64,000 nucleotides of DNA. It comes from Salinisphaera hydrothermalis (GTDB taxonomy: Bacteria > Pseudomonadota > Gammaproteobacteria > Nevskiales > Salinisphaeraceae). Location: NCBI RefSeq assembly GCF_040361195.1, contig NZ_APNE01000020.1; one strand, 5' to 3'. The translations under genes and the position numbers were made by a program. This document shows, piece by piece, positions 8,926 through 18,309 of this stretch; position 1 is the stretch's first letter; each line of letters starts with the position of its first letter. The notes beneath the pieces were generated by a model. It did no database searches. It was not told where the DNA came from and saw only the letters and a list, made by a program, of their open reading frames with translations.

Positions 8926-10094
8926 ATGTTATTGAAAAAATATCTTGTATTGCTGTGGGGCTCGTTGGGCGTCGCCAGCGCCGTTGTGATGCCGGGCGCC
9001 ATGGCGGCCACGTTGACCCCGGGACTGACTCTCGGGGCGACTTACACCCAGGACGTCTTCAGCAACGTAAGTGGCGGTATACGACGGGGCACGGCGGCGC
9101 CGGGCGCCGTCAATCTCAGCGCCGGCATCGACGGCCGGATCTGGGGCGGATCTGGGGCGGATCGGACGATAACCGGTTGTATTTCGATTATCTGGGCACG
9201 CTGGGCAGTTCGATCTCGAATGATGTAGGCGATCTTCAGGGCCTGGATAACATCGAGGCCTACGATACGAGCAAGCTGTACTCGGCCTGGTATCAGCACG
9301 ATTTCGGTCAGTCCGGCGTGATGCTGCGAATCGGCAAGCAGGACTGGAACGCGCTGTTCGATACGCTCGATGCGGCCGGGGTGTTCATCAACAGCTCGTT
9401 CGGGCTGGATGCGACCACGGCCGTATCGAACGTGTCTCAGTATCCGACCACCGCCGTCGGGGCGGTGGCGCGCTGGCAAGGCGATAGTGGCGCTTACGCC
9501 ATGGCCAGCGTGTTCGACGGCACGCCGGGTCTGCCGGGTCATCCGGCCGGAACGCATATCGCGTTTCATGCGCACGACGGGGTCTTCACATCGGCCGAAA
9601 CGGGCATGACCGGCGGCGGCGACAAGCCGTACAAGCTGGCCGTCGGCGGGTGGTATCAAACCGCTGACTACCACGACCCGGCGGGCCGTTTGCGCGATCA
9701 CGACAGCGGTTTTTATATCATCGGGCAGGATCGGCTGATCGGCGGCCCGGCCACGCCTAAGGTGGATGTATTCGCCCAGATCAGCGGGACGCAGAGCGAC
9801 CGCAATCCGTTGAATCGTTATCTGGGGGCCGGTGTCGATGTGACCGGCCTGGTGCCCGAGCGTCCGGACGATGTGCTCGGGCTGGCGGTCGCCCGGGCGC
9901 ATGCGGCCTCGGTGTATCGCGATGCCACGCCCGATACCAACCGCGCCGAGACCGCGATCGAGCTCACATATCAGCTGCCGGTCAATCAATACGTGACGCT
10001 CCAGCCCGATATGCAGTACATCGTCCATCCGGGCGTGGATCGTTCGACCGGCAATGCCACGGTGGTCGGGTTACGGGGCCAGCTGACCTGGTGA
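8926..10094 (+). pseudogene. OprB-like carbohydrate porin, frameshifted
   Basis: The gene encodes an outer-membrane beta-barrel of the carbohydrate-selective porin OprB family. The signal peptide is residues 1-27 (MLLKKYLVLLWGSLGVASAV..., cleavage after AMA). The mature part runs TLTPGLTLGATYTQDVFSN, then IEAYDTSKLYSAWYQHDF, FINSSFGLDA and GTHIAFHAHDG, ending in the barrel C-terminus LRGQLTW. Reading is broken near codon 75 by a tandem 11-bp duplication at 9137-9158. As written, translation stops at 9228 after 100 residues. Removing one repeat restores IWGGSDDNRLYFDYLGTLG and a 385-residue protein. Either a true inactivation, a reversible phase-variable switch or an assembly error. Confidence 0.88.
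9137..9158. repeat. 11-bp tandem duplication disrupting the porin gene
   Basis: The unit GGATCTGGGGC occurs twice head to tail and is followed by a further GGATC. Because 11 is not a multiple of three, the second copy moves the porin out of frame. Confidence 0.95.
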
Positions 10095-10172
10095 GTCGGG
10101 CGGTACTAAAACCGCTAGATCGGTCAGGGCGTGTTGCCGCACGATGATGTCGAGCGATGCGCGCCGCCGGGG

Positions 10173-10652
10173 TCAGAGCATGAGCGCGTCGCGGCTCACG
10201 TCGTTGATATGGGCCGGCTTGTCGCCCGGCTGGCGGACGATCAGGATCGAGCGGCGGCTGTGGCGGACCACCTGTGCCGCGGTACTGCCGAGCAGCACAT
10301 CCCAGTAGACCGGGTTGTGCGACGCCATGATGATCATGTCGACATTGTAATGCTCGCCCCGGCTGACAATCGTGCGCGGCACCGGTCCGATCCGGACTTC
10401 GATCTCCCAGGCCACGGCATCGCCGAGCTCTTGTTCGGCCAGCCGTTCGAGCTGGACGCGCGCGACGCGCCCCAGATTGTTCATTTCGTCGAGACCGATG
10501 AACGGCAGCACGCCCACCGATATCTCGGGAATGACAGTCAGCAGAATGACGCGCGTGTTTTTTGAGTCGGCGATGCGTTTCACCGCTGCGAATATGCTCT
10601 CGAAAGCGGATTCCTGATTCAGGTCCAGCGGCACGAGCAGGGTTTGCGACAT
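10173..10652 (-). CDS. Universal stress protein, UspA family
   Basis: A 159-residue single Usp domain with N-terminal LLVPLDLNQESAFE and C-terminal LLGSTAAQVVRHSRRSILIVRQ. The usual ATP-binding signature G-x2-G-x9-G-S/T is degenerate: the first two glycines are replaced (ASHNPVYWDVLLGST), so ATP binding is doubtful. UspA-type proteins are stress-induced cytoplasmic dimers. The gene is monocistronic and convergent with the porin. Confidence 0.88.
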   Translation of the reverse strand: MSQTLLVPLDLNQESAFESIFAAVKRIADSKNTRVILLTVIPEISVGVLPFIGLDEMNNLGRVARVQLERLAEQELGDAVAWEIEVRIGPVPRTIVSRGEHYNVDMIIMASHNPVYWDVLLGSTAAQVVRHSRRSILIVRQPGDKPAHINDVSRDALML

Positions 10653-10851
10653 GATGAATTCTCCGGGCCTTGATGTTTTCAGTTTCGCGCCCGGGGCGGC
10701 GCGGTCGATTGATGCGGATCAACTGCGTTTCGATCGGGCCCGGTAATGTGTGATGAGGGCCGTTCGCCGACCTGCGGCGAGCCTGAGGGGGCGTCGGACA
10801 ACCGTGAGCGGATGCTTATACTGGGATGTGATTTGCGGAAGGTGAGGCGTC

Positions 10852-12243
10852 ATGCCGGAAGCCGGTGATCCAGAAGTGCGGGATGCGCTCGTGGTCGGTG
10901 CCGGCGCGACCGGGCTGGCGGCGGCCTGGTCGCTGGCCCGAAACGGCCGGCGGGTGGCGCTGCTGGAGGCGTCGCCCCGGATCGGTGGCAATCTGCACAG
11001 CGAGCGCGCGGGCGAATGGCAGATCGAGCACGGCCCGAATACGGTGATCATGAAGCCGCCGCTCTATGCGCTGCTGCAAGAGCTGTCGCTGCTCGATGAA
11101 GCCCGGCCGGCCGACGACGCTAGCCGCAAGCGTTTCATCGCGCTCAATGGTCATCCGGTCCCGCTGCCGACCCGGTTGTGGAACGCACCGGGCAATCCGT
11201 TGCTGGGCTGGGAAGGCTGGGCGGGGCTGTTGCGCGAGCCGTTCGTCGGCCGCGGGCCGTCCGACGAGGAAAGCCTGGCCGACTTCGTAACACGGCGCCT
11301 GGGCCCGCGCATCATGGATCGCTTGGTCGATCCGTTCGTCTCCGGGGTCTATGCCGGCGATCCGCAACGCTTGTCGGCCAAGGCGGCGATGCCGCGGCTG
11401 GTGGCGCTCGAACAGGCGCATGGCTCGTTGATTCGCGGCGGGTTGGCCCGGTTGTTCCGCGGCGCACGACAGGGCCCGGCGGTGCCGCGCGAATGGCGCG
11501 GTCGGCTGTTAAGTTTTCCATCCGGGCTACAGCGTCTGGCCGAGCGGCTGGGCGAAGTGATTACGGCACGCTCGAATGCCACGCTGGCCTGTAATTGCCG
11601 GATCGAGCGCATCGCGCGGGAAGACGACCACTGGCTGGCCGAGGACGATGCCGGTCGCCGCTGGCGCGCGCGCGAGCTGCTGCTGGCCGTGCCGGCGCAT
11701 GTCGCGGCGCGTCTGCTGGCGCCGGTCGACGCGGCGCTGGCCGAGCCGCTGGCCGAGATCGTGTATCCGCCGGTGAACGTAGTGTCTTTAGGCTTTCGCC
11801 GTGCCGACATCGGGCATCCGCTCGACGGGTTCGGTCTGCTGATTCCGCGTGTCGAGCAGCGCCAGACGCTGGGCGTGCTGTTTCCGTCGTCGTTGTTCCC
11901 GCATCGTGCGCCCGAGGGCCATCACCTGCTCAATGTATTCCTGGGCGGGCGGCGCTCGCCGCAGATCACCGATGAAGACGACGCAACCCAGATCGGCCAG
12001 GCGATCGCCGATCTCGGCGACTTGCTGAATATCCGGGGCGCGCCGGTCTGGCAGCGTGTCGTGCGCTGGCCGCGGGCGATCCCGCAGTACGAGATCGGCC
12101 ATCTGGATCGGGTGGCGGCGATCGATGCGGCATTGACGCATCACCCCGGGCTGTCGCTGGCCGGCAACTGGCGCGACGGCATTGCGGTTGGCGATTGTCT
12201 TGAAAACGGGCGGCGTATCGGCGAGCAAATCGCCGCGCGATAA
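10852..12243 (+). CDS. hemY: Protoporphyrinogen oxidase, HemY/PPOX type
   Basis: A 463-residue FAD flavoenzyme oxidising protoporphyrinogen IX to protoporphyrin IX, the penultimate heme step, with oxygen as acceptor. The dinucleotide fold is at residues 12-30 (ALVVGAGATGLAAAWSLARN). EHGPNTVI (about 62-69), PFVSGVYAGDP and the C-terminal SLAGNWRDGIAVGDCLENGR fit the PPOX family. ATG follows GGTGAGG. HemY-type enzymes are oxygen-dependent, unlike HemG or HemJ. No other heme genes are adjacent. Confidence 0.92.
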   Translation: MPEAGDPEVRDALVVGAGATGLAAAWSLARNGRRVALLEASPRIGGNLHSERAGEWQIEHGPNTVIMKPPLYALLQELSLLDEARPADDASRKRFIALNGHPVPLPTRLWNAPGNPLLGWEGWAGLLREPFVGRGPSDEESLADFVTRRLGPRIMDRLVDPFVSGVYAGDPQRLSAKAAMPRLVALEQAHGSLIRGGLARLFRGARQGPAVPREWRGRLLSFPSGLQRLAERLGEVITARSNATLACNCRIERIAREDDHWLAEDDAGRRWRARELLLAVPAHVAARLLAPVDAALAEPLAEIVYPPVNVVSLGFRRADIGHPLDGFGLLIPRVEQRQTLGVLFPSSLFPHRAPEGHHLLNVFLGGRRSPQITDEDDATQIGQAIADLGDLLNIRGAPVWQRVVRWPRAIPQYEIGHLDRVAAIDAALTHHPGLSLAGNWRDGIAVGDCLENGRRIGEQIAAR

Positions 12244-12351
12244 CCGGCGCCCGGCCGTGGCTTGCCGCTGCCGGTCGGGCGTGGATCAATACAGACGATA
12301 CCTGGCCGACGCCCGCCGTCGAGTCGGGCCGGACAGCCGGGGAGGTTCGAT

Positions 12352-13134
12352 ATGCCGCGTTTTGCTGCCAATCTCAGCCTGATGTTCAACGAAGTCGAAT
12401 TCATGGCGCGTTTCGAACGCGCCGCGCATGCCGGCTTTAAGGGCGTCGAGTTTCTGTTTCCCTATGCCTGGGCGGCCGACGACATCGCCGAGGCGCTCGA
12501 GGTCCACCGGCTGACCCAGGTGTTGTTCAATGCCCCGCCGGGCGACTGGGACGCCGGCGAGCGCGGGCTGGCGGCGTTACCGGGGCGCGAGGCCGAGTTT
12601 CGTGCCGGCCTGGACGACGTACTGCGCTACGCCGAGCGGCTCGACTGCCGACGGGTACACGTCATGGCCGGCAACGTGGCCGATCCGGCCGCCGTAGGCG
12701 CCATGCACGCCACGTATCTCGATAACCTGGCCCATGCAACGGATCGATTCGCGGCATACGGCATCACGGCGCTGATCGAACCGATCAATACCCGCGACAT
12801 GCCGCATTATTTCCTGACACGTCAGGCGGCGGCGCACGAGATCGTGGCCGAGGTCGGCGCCGATAATATCGCGGTGCAGATGGATTTCTATCACGCCCAG
12901 ATCATGGACGGCGATATCTGGACCACGTTCCGCGCCGGGCGTGATCGCATCGGCCATATTCAGATCGCCGGCGTGCCCGAGCGCAACGAACCGGACGACG
13001 GCGAGCTCAACTATCCATGGTTGTTAGAGCGTCTCGATGCGGCCGGCTACGACGGCTGGGTCGGCTGTGAATATATCCCGCGTGAGGATACTGAGAGCGG
13101 GCTCGCCTGGTTCGCGCCCTGGCGGCGTTCGTGA
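12352..13134 (+). CDS. hyi: Hydroxypyruvate isomerase
   Basis: A 260-residue TIM barrel of the AP-endonuclease-2/xylose isomerase-like family, typical of Hyi, which interconverts hydroxypyruvate and tartronate semialdehyde in glyoxylate metabolism. The start MPRFAANLSLMFNEVEF and metal-site segments ALIEPINTRDMPHYFL (Glu~141), VQMDFYHAQIMDGD (Asp~176, His~179) and GCEYIPREDTESGL (Glu~240) are clear. The ATG at 12352 has GGAGG 6 bases upstream. Glyoxylate carboligase and tartronate semialdehyde reductase are absent here, so the pathway role is presumed. Confidence 0.88.
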   Translation: MPRFAANLSLMFNEVEFMARFERAAHAGFKGVEFLFPYAWAADDIAEALEVHRLTQVLFNAPPGDWDAGERGLAALPGREAEFRAGLDDVLRYAERLDCRRVHVMAGNVADPAAVGAMHATYLDNLAHATDRFAAYGITALIEPINTRDMPHYFLTRQAAAHEIVAEVGADNIAVQMDFYHAQIMDGDIWTTFRAGRDRIGHIQIAGVPERNEPDDGELNYPWLLERLDAAGYDGWVGCEYIPREDTESGLAWFAPWRRS

Positions 13135-13147
13135 CGCGGGTGCGCGA

Positions 13148-13912
13148 TCAGGCGAACGCGGTTGCCCGATCGAGGTAATCGCCGTCCTCGGCTTGGATGG
13201 TCCGGCCCTGGGCCATGACGGCTTCGGCCACGTCGCGAAAATGTCGACGCTCGCCGAGCGTATCGAGCCAGCGTTGAACGGCGGGGAAGCGGTCGAAGCG
13301 ATAGCCCACGGCGACGATCTGATACAGCTCGCAGGCGATGGCAAGGTCGGCGATGCTCGGCGCATCGTCATCGCACAGGTAAGCGCTGGGGTCGTTCGTA
13401 TCGGTGCGACGCGCAAGTCGGCTTTCGAGCTGTGCGAGCGCCGGGCGCAGCCCATCCTGCAATGGCTTGAGTAGCGTGGTCTGTATCTCGCGTTTCAGCA
13501 TCGGCAGCGTGAGATGCAGGTTCATGATGTGATGAAACATGTCGTACCGCCGGATATTCGCGTGGTGCCAGTCGAGCCATTGGTCGATATCGGCGGCGCG
13601 CGCTGGATCGCGGTCGCCGGGGTACCAATCGGCCGCTGCGGGCGAGGCCGTGGTGCGACATAGATAACGCATGATGGCGTGGCTCTCACCGATGTGAAGC
13701 GCCGGGTGCGTCCGTTCGGAATCATCGTGGGTCGCGATCAGCGTCGGGACGGTCTGAAATGCGTTAACCCGCTCGGCGTACCACGGCTCGTGTGTCGCGC
13801 CGTTCGCGAAATCGACTTCTTGCCACTGATAGGGCGCGCCCAGTTCGCGCAGCAGGGTTTCGACCGCGCGGCAGGGTTGGGAAAGACGGTGGCCGTAAAG
13901 ATGGAGCCGCAT
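13148..13912 (-). CDS. Glutathione S-transferase family protein
   Basis: A 254-residue two-domain GST. The thioredoxin-like N-terminal domain starts MRLHLYGHRLSQPCRAVETL and includes TVPTLI with the cis-proline and GESHAIMRYL with the glutathione gamma-glutamyl contact. The all-helical C-terminal domain includes ADIDQWLDWHHANIRR, which is theta-like. An 11-residue upstream TTG extension exists but the ATG fits the family start. The stop is 13 bp from that of hyi (convergent). Its substrate is unknown. Confidence 0.85.
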   Translation of the reverse strand: MRLHLYGHRLSQPCRAVETLLRELGAPYQWQEVDFANGATHEPWYAERVNAFQTVPTLIATHDDSERTHPALHIGESHAIMRYLCRTTASPAAADWYPGDRDPARAADIDQWLDWHHANIRRYDMFHHIMNLHLTLPMLKREIQTTLLKPLQDGLRPALAQLESRLARRTDTNDPSAYLCDDDAPSIADLAIACELYQIVAVGYRFDRFPAVQRWLDTLGERRHFRDVAEAVMAQGRTIQAEDGDYLDRATAFA

Positions 13913-14123
13913 GGCGCAGTCCGCGAACACGGGAGAAACAGGCAACCAGCCTGTGCCACGCTCGGGCTCCTGTCGAGGATGGCGACACTATACGGCCGAC
14001 GGCCGCGCTGTTTTGCCTTCATCGAGCGTCGCCCGTACGACAGTCGGCCGGTTCACGACAAACGCGTCTATAACAAGCGCGTGAACTTCACCTCATGGTT
14101 GTCGATCCTTTCGATCTCTGCCT

Positions 14124-14404
14124 AGGGCGTGTTGAGGTTTGGTGCGAGCGCCGCGTTGGCGTCCGCAAATCGTGTCCGGCAAGGCGCGAGTCGCCGCGTC
14201 GTGGCGTGCCACGACCCAGACTCGCAACGCCGCCGGGCGCCCCTGGTTAATTTTTGGCGGCCCAACCCTTCGGGACAAGCGCTGTTTTGCGGCAATCCAG
14301 CGTTGTTGCTCTCTCGCGTAGGTCCACTACGCCGCGTTCGCTACGCCTCGTCTTGCCGCAAAACAGCGCTTGGCGCGGACTCGCACGAAACCTCAACACG
14401 CCCT
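14124..14404. repeat. Family B palindromic element, copy 1 (281 bp)
   Basis: The ends are an imperfect long inverted repeat beginning AGGGCGTGTTGAGGTTT and finishing with its complement. Inside are 20-bp perfect arms (14276-14295 and 14353-14372, core CGCTGTTTTGCGGCAA) around a smaller CTACGC hairpin. It shares sequence with copies at 34568 and 49179. No protein is encoded, and flanking CTAG occurs at both ends. This could be a mobile non-autonomous element or a selected RNA/DNA structure. Upstream 13913-14123 shows nothing else. Confidence 0.85.
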
Positions 14405-14521
14405 AGCGCCATCGCGTTGCGCGGCTCGAGCGGTTGCTTGGCCATGCGGTGGAACGCGATAGCAGAACGGACGGGCTCGACCGAATTACGCGGGCCGCCG
14501 CGGTCACGCGATCAGGCTTTA

Positions 14522-14784
14522 GAGCCTATTTCAATAGGACGGCGGGGTCTGCGCTGGTCTGAGCGTGTGCCCGGCTAGGCGCGGCCGACGCCGCGTGGTC
14601 ATTCCACGTAAGGAGGCCGCAACGCCGCCGGGTGCGCGCTCAGGCCAGCCCTTCGGGGCGCCCGCTCGGGCCCCAGGGCGGTGTCAGGGACTCCTTGTGT
14701 GGCGCCACCACACCGCGTCGCCCCTTCCTAGCCCTGGGGCCCGAGCGGGCGCCGCAGCCCACGCCGTCCTATTGAAATAGGCTC
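14522..14784. mobile_element. Family A MITE-like element, copy 2 (263 bp)
   Basis: The same length as copy 1 but inverted relative to it. The ends read GAGCCTATTTCAATAGG at both sides (copy 1 has CC where this has TC), so the two ends changed together. TTA duplications lie at 14519-14521 and 14785-14787. The right end is read by the minus-strand diguanylate cyclase gene, giving its last codons and TAG stop. Confidence 0.85.
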
Positions 14785-16079
14785 TTAGCCGCCCGTTGTT
14801 CCCGGCGCCACTGCTTGTGGCGATACAACGCGGCATCGGCGGCTTCCACGAGTTCGTCGGCGTTCGCGCCGTCTTCCGGCGTGCTTGCCGCCCCGACGCT
14901 CAGGGCCGGCAACGTGGGCCGGCCGCGCGCGGCCCGGTCGATCGACTGGGTGAGCCGTTCGGCGAGCCGGATCGCTTCGGTCTGGCGGGTATTGGGCAGC
15001 ACGGCCAGGAACTCGTCGCCGCCGTAACGACCGAGATGATCGGTTTTGCGCAACGTGTGCGTGATCTGTTCGGCGATCCAGACGAGGGCGCGGTCCCCGG
15101 CGCCATGACCGTAGGTGTCGTTGATGGGCTTGAAGCGATCCAGGTCCAGCACCAGCACGCTGAGCGGACGATGTCTTTCGCGGTGCGCGACGAACTCGAT
15201 ATCAAGCACGCTGCGGATGCCGCGTCGATTGAGAACCTGCGTGAGGGCGTCGTATTCGGCCTGAATGAGCAAGTCGCGCTGGGTGTGTTCCCAGCTTTCC
15301 ACCATGGCGTTGAAGCGCTGCGAGAGCCGCGTGAGTTCGTCGTTGCCGACTGTTGGCACCCGAGCGCCGAATTCGCCGGATTCCAGACGTTCGGCAACGC
15401 GATTGAGCGCGCGCACCGGGCGTAGCAGCGAATACACGAATACCCCGATCAACACGATCGCGAACAACAGGGTGGCCGCCCAGGCCCAAATCAATCGGAC
15501 GATTTGGGCATGACGGGCGTGAGCGGCGTGGTCGTAGCGCGACTTGATGGCCTGCGTGAGTTGCGCCCGCGCCTGCTGCACGTCGCCGATCGACTGGGCG
15601 ATCTCCTGTTCGGACGATGCGAGCTGCGGCGCCGTATCGCGCACGATGTGGGCTTGGGCCACCAGCTGCTCGACCGCGGGGCGCGCCTCGGCCCATGCCG
15701 TATGTGCCGACTCCACGAGCTGAACTGAAATATCCGGGCTTGTTTCGGCCCGGCGCATTTGCGCGAAAGCCGAGTCGATACGGGCGGCCAGGGCGTGGGC
15801 ATCGGACACCGGTTTGCCGGTCTCGGCTTCCAGCTCGTCGATTCGCGCGTTCTGAAGGTAATATTCCAGAGTCGTCAGCGGCATCAAGGTATCGATCGAT
15901 TCCTGCACGCTCTGGCGGAACGCATTCTGCTGCGTATTGAGCACGGTGATGCTGACCAGGCTGAGTACGCCGAGGGGTAACAACAGCAGGACCAGAACCG
16001 CGATCGTGCGCCGGGCGACGGAGATGCGTCGCAGCATGGCTTCGACGGCGGTCAACACGTTGTGCCACCGCCGCATCAT
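14769..16079 (-). CDS. Membrane diguanylate cyclase with HAMP and GGDEF domains
   Basis: A 436-residue inner-membrane protein. One transmembrane segment lies at about 25-48, then a helical periplasmic domain, a second segment at about 195-216 (LIWAWAATLLFAIVLIGVFV), HAMP (about 217-270) and GGDEF (about 275-430). The active loop is GRYGGDEF and an inhibitory I-site RKTD sits five residues before it, so the enzyme is probably active and product-inhibited. It makes c-di-GMP from two GTP. The last residues, KSLFQ, and the stop are contributed by the family A element inserted at its 3' end. Confidence 0.92.
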   Translation of the reverse strand: MMRRWHNVLTAVEAMLRRISVARRTIAVLVLLLLPLGVLSLVSITVLNTQQNAFRQSVQESIDTLMPLTTLEYYLQNARIDELEAETGKPVSDAHALAARIDSAFAQMRRAETSPDISVQLVESAHTAWAEARPAVEQLVAQAHIVRDTAPQLASSEQEIAQSIGDVQQARAQLTQAIKSRYDHAAHARHAQIVRLIWAWAATLLFAIVLIGVFVYSLLRPVRALNRVAERLESGEFGARVPTVGNDELTRLSQRFNAMVESWEHTQRDLLIQAEYDALTQVLNRRGIRSVLDIEFVAHRERHRPLSVLVLDLDRFKPINDTYGHGAGDRALVWIAEQITHTLRKTDHLGRYGGDEFLAVLPNTRQTEAIRLAERLTQSIDRAARGRPTLPALSVGAASTPEDGANADELVEAADAALYRHKQWRREQRAAKSLFQ

Positions 16080-16328
16080 GTCGTGGCTCGCGAACGATTC
16101 ATCGGCTCATTATTCGGGCACCGATGATGCGGGGGCAAATGGAGCCGGATCGGCTCGAACGCGTTGTACCTTCCCCGGCATGCCGTGATGGGCAGCGGCC
16201 CGGCAATCCGTGGCATCCGCAGAGTTGCGTATTGATTGCATGGGCGCCGCGCCACACGGTGAGCGTGATGCATTCACCAAGCGCGGTCGGCCCGATCGGG
16301 CGATCGCCCCCAAGCAGGATGACGCAGC

Positions 16329-16757
16329 ATGCCCGAACTCGGACTGGCCACGATCGATACATCGGTGCAGGAAACCAACCGCTGGCTCGATGCCCTGATG
16401 GCGGAACTGGGAACGGACGATAAGCAGTACGCTTACCAAACGTTACGCGCTGTGCTGAAGACGCTGCGCGATCGGCTGCCGCTGGATCAGGGCGCCCACT
16501 TCGGGGCGCAGCTCCCGTTATTGATTCGGGGGCTCTATTACGAAGGCTTTGTGCCGGCCGACGTGCCGAAAAAATACCGCCGCGCCCAAGAATGGCGACA
16601 GGCTATCGTCAAAGCCGGCGCCAATATTGGCGCCGAGCAAGCCGGTATCGCGTCGCGCGCCGTGTTTCGTGTGCTCGACCGTGAACTCGACCCCGGTCTT
16701 ATGAACAAGATCGGCGAATCGTTGCCGGACGATATTCATGCGGTTGTTCTGCACTGA
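16329..16757 (+). CDS. DUF2267 domain protein
   Basis: A 142-residue soluble protein matching the DUF2267 pattern: ETNRWLDALMAELGTDDKQYAYQTLRAVLKTLRDRLP (shown here by its key parts ETNRWLDAL, YAYQTLRAVL and LRDRLP), then LPLLIRGLYYEGFVP and DDIHAVV. It is helical with no catalytic motif. The function is unknown; the family is often near stress or membrane genes. The 250-bp region 16080-16328 before it has no gene. Confidence 0.82.
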   Translation: MPELGLATIDTSVQETNRWLDALMAELGTDDKQYAYQTLRAVLKTLRDRLPLDQGAHFGAQLPLLIRGLYYEGFVPADVPKKYRRAQEWRQAIVKAGANIGAEQAGIASRAVFRVLDRELDPGLMNKIGESLPDDIHAVVLH

Positions 16758-16831
16758 TGCCGGCGCGGCCAGGCGTTGCGTCAGTGCCCGCGATGTAGCA
16801 TGAGGTTCTGAATTCGTTCGCCGGCGACATC

Positions 16832-18247
16832 GTGGTTTCATCATCCACTCGCGATCTGACCCAGGGTTCCATCGTTCGGGCACTGTTGGCGCTGGCGGTG
16901 CCCATCGTGTTCGCCAACTTGTTGCAGACGGCTTATCAGCTGATCGACACGTTCTGGGTGGGCCGCCTCGGCGCGGCGGCGGTCGCGGCCGTATCGCTCA
17001 GTTTCCCGGTGATCTTCTTCCTGATTTCGCTCGGCCTCGGGCTGGCGATCGCAGGCACGATTCTGGTGTCGCAATATACCGGCCGTGGCGATCACGCCCA
17101 GGTGAATCATGTGGCCGCCCAAGCACTCGTCGGCGTGCTCGCTATTTCGTTGATGGTCGCTGTGGCCGGTGTCGTCACGGCGCGCTGGATCGTGTTGTTT
17201 CTCGGCGCCAAGCCGGATGTGCTGCCGTTGGCGACGATTTACATGCGCGTGTCGTTCGTCGGCATGCCGTTTCTGTTCGCCTATGTGATTTTCCAGTCGT
17301 TAATGCGCGGCGTGGGCGACGCGCGCACACCGTTGTACATCGTCTCCGGCACGGTGGTGCTCAATTTCATTCTCGATCCGTTGTTCATCCTCGGGTTTGG
17401 GCCGGTGCCGGCGATGGGGGTGGCCGGGGCGGCGCTCGCCACCGTCATCACCCAGGGGCTGGCGGCGGTCGTCGGTCTGTGGATGTTGTTTTCGGGCCGC
17501 TACGGGATCGCGCTGCGAGCGCGGCATCTGGTGCCCGACATCGCCACGCTCTGGCGTTTGCTCAAACTTGGCGCACCCTCGGCGGTCGAGCAATCGACCC
17601 GTGCGCTCGGTTTGATGTTGATGACGATTCTGGTGGCCGGCCTCGGTACGCATACGCTGGCGGCCTACGGCATCGGCACGCGCATGCTCAGCTTCGTGAT
17701 CATTCCGGCACTGGGGCTGTCGCAGGCGACCTCGGCCCTGGTCGGGCAGAATATCGGCGCGGGCCGTATCGACCGGGCCGAACGCACGGCCTGGCTGTCG
17801 GCGTTGATCGCGGTCGTGGTGCTCACGGCGATCGGCGTGCTGGCCTTCTTCTTTGCCGCGCCCATCGTGCGGCTGTTTGTGCCGGAATCTCCAGCCGTGA
17901 TCGCCCAGGGCAGCCTGTTCGTGCAGATCACCGCGTTCAGCTACGGGCTGATCGGCGCCCAGCAGGTCATTACCGGCGCGTTTCGCGGTTCGGGCAATAC
18001 CGTCGTGGCGATGATGATCGCGCTGGTCTCGCTATGGATGCTGCAGTTCCCGCTGGCGTGGCTGTTGTCCACCCGAGCCGGGCTCGGCGCGACCGGCATC
18101 TGGATTGCCTATCCGGTACAGAACACCATCACGGCGGCGATCGCGGCGATCTGGTTCGCCCGGGGTGGATGGAAACGCGCGCAGGTCATCGAAGACGAGG
18201 CGGCCGGTTACCGACCGGGCCAGGTCACGCAGACGACGCTGCGCTGA
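16832..18247 (+). CDS. MATE-family multidrug/sodium antiporter
   Basis: A 471-residue protein with 12 predicted membrane spans in two homologous halves, opening GSIVRALLALAVPIVFANLL and containing QLIDTFWVGRLGAAAVAAVS, typical of MATE (NorM/DinF-like) exporters. They expel cationic drugs using sodium or proton gradients. The start is GTG at 16832 without an obvious ribosome site. The final 25 residues are cytoplasmic. The ilv promoter begins 62 bp after its stop. Confidence 0.9.
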   Translation: MVSSSTRDLTQGSIVRALLALAVPIVFANLLQTAYQLIDTFWVGRLGAAAVAAVSLSFPVIFFLISLGLGLAIAGTILVSQYTGRGDHAQVNHVAAQALVGVLAISLMVAVAGVVTARWIVLFLGAKPDVLPLATIYMRVSFVGMPFLFAYVIFQSLMRGVGDARTPLYIVSGTVVLNFILDPLFILGFGPVPAMGVAGAALATVITQGLAAVVGLWMLFSGRYGIALRARHLVPDIATLWRLLKLGAPSAVEQSTRALGLMLMTILVAGLGTHTLAAYGIGTRMLSFVIIPALGLSQATSALVGQNIGAGRIDRAERTAWLSALIAVVVLTAIGVLAFFFAAPIVRLFVPESPAVIAQGSLFVQITAFSYGLIGAQQVITGAFRGSGNTVVAMMIALVSLWMLQFPLAWLLSTRAGLGATGIWIAYPVQNTITAAIAAIWFARGGWKRAQVIEDEAAGYRPGQVTQTTLR

Positions 18248-18309
18248 TAGCTGTCGGCCAGAACGTCGCGGCCGCGTGTACGAGAACCCGCCGGACCGGC
18301 CGCGTGGTA

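Noticed and set aside
9137..9163. Programmed frameshift site in the porin
   Set aside because: The tandem duplication fully explains the shift; there is no slippery heptamer with a downstream structure.
6009..14784. Composite transposon bounded by the two family A copies
   Set aside because: Enclosed genes are ordinary chromosomal genes and each copy has its own target duplication, so they inserted separately.
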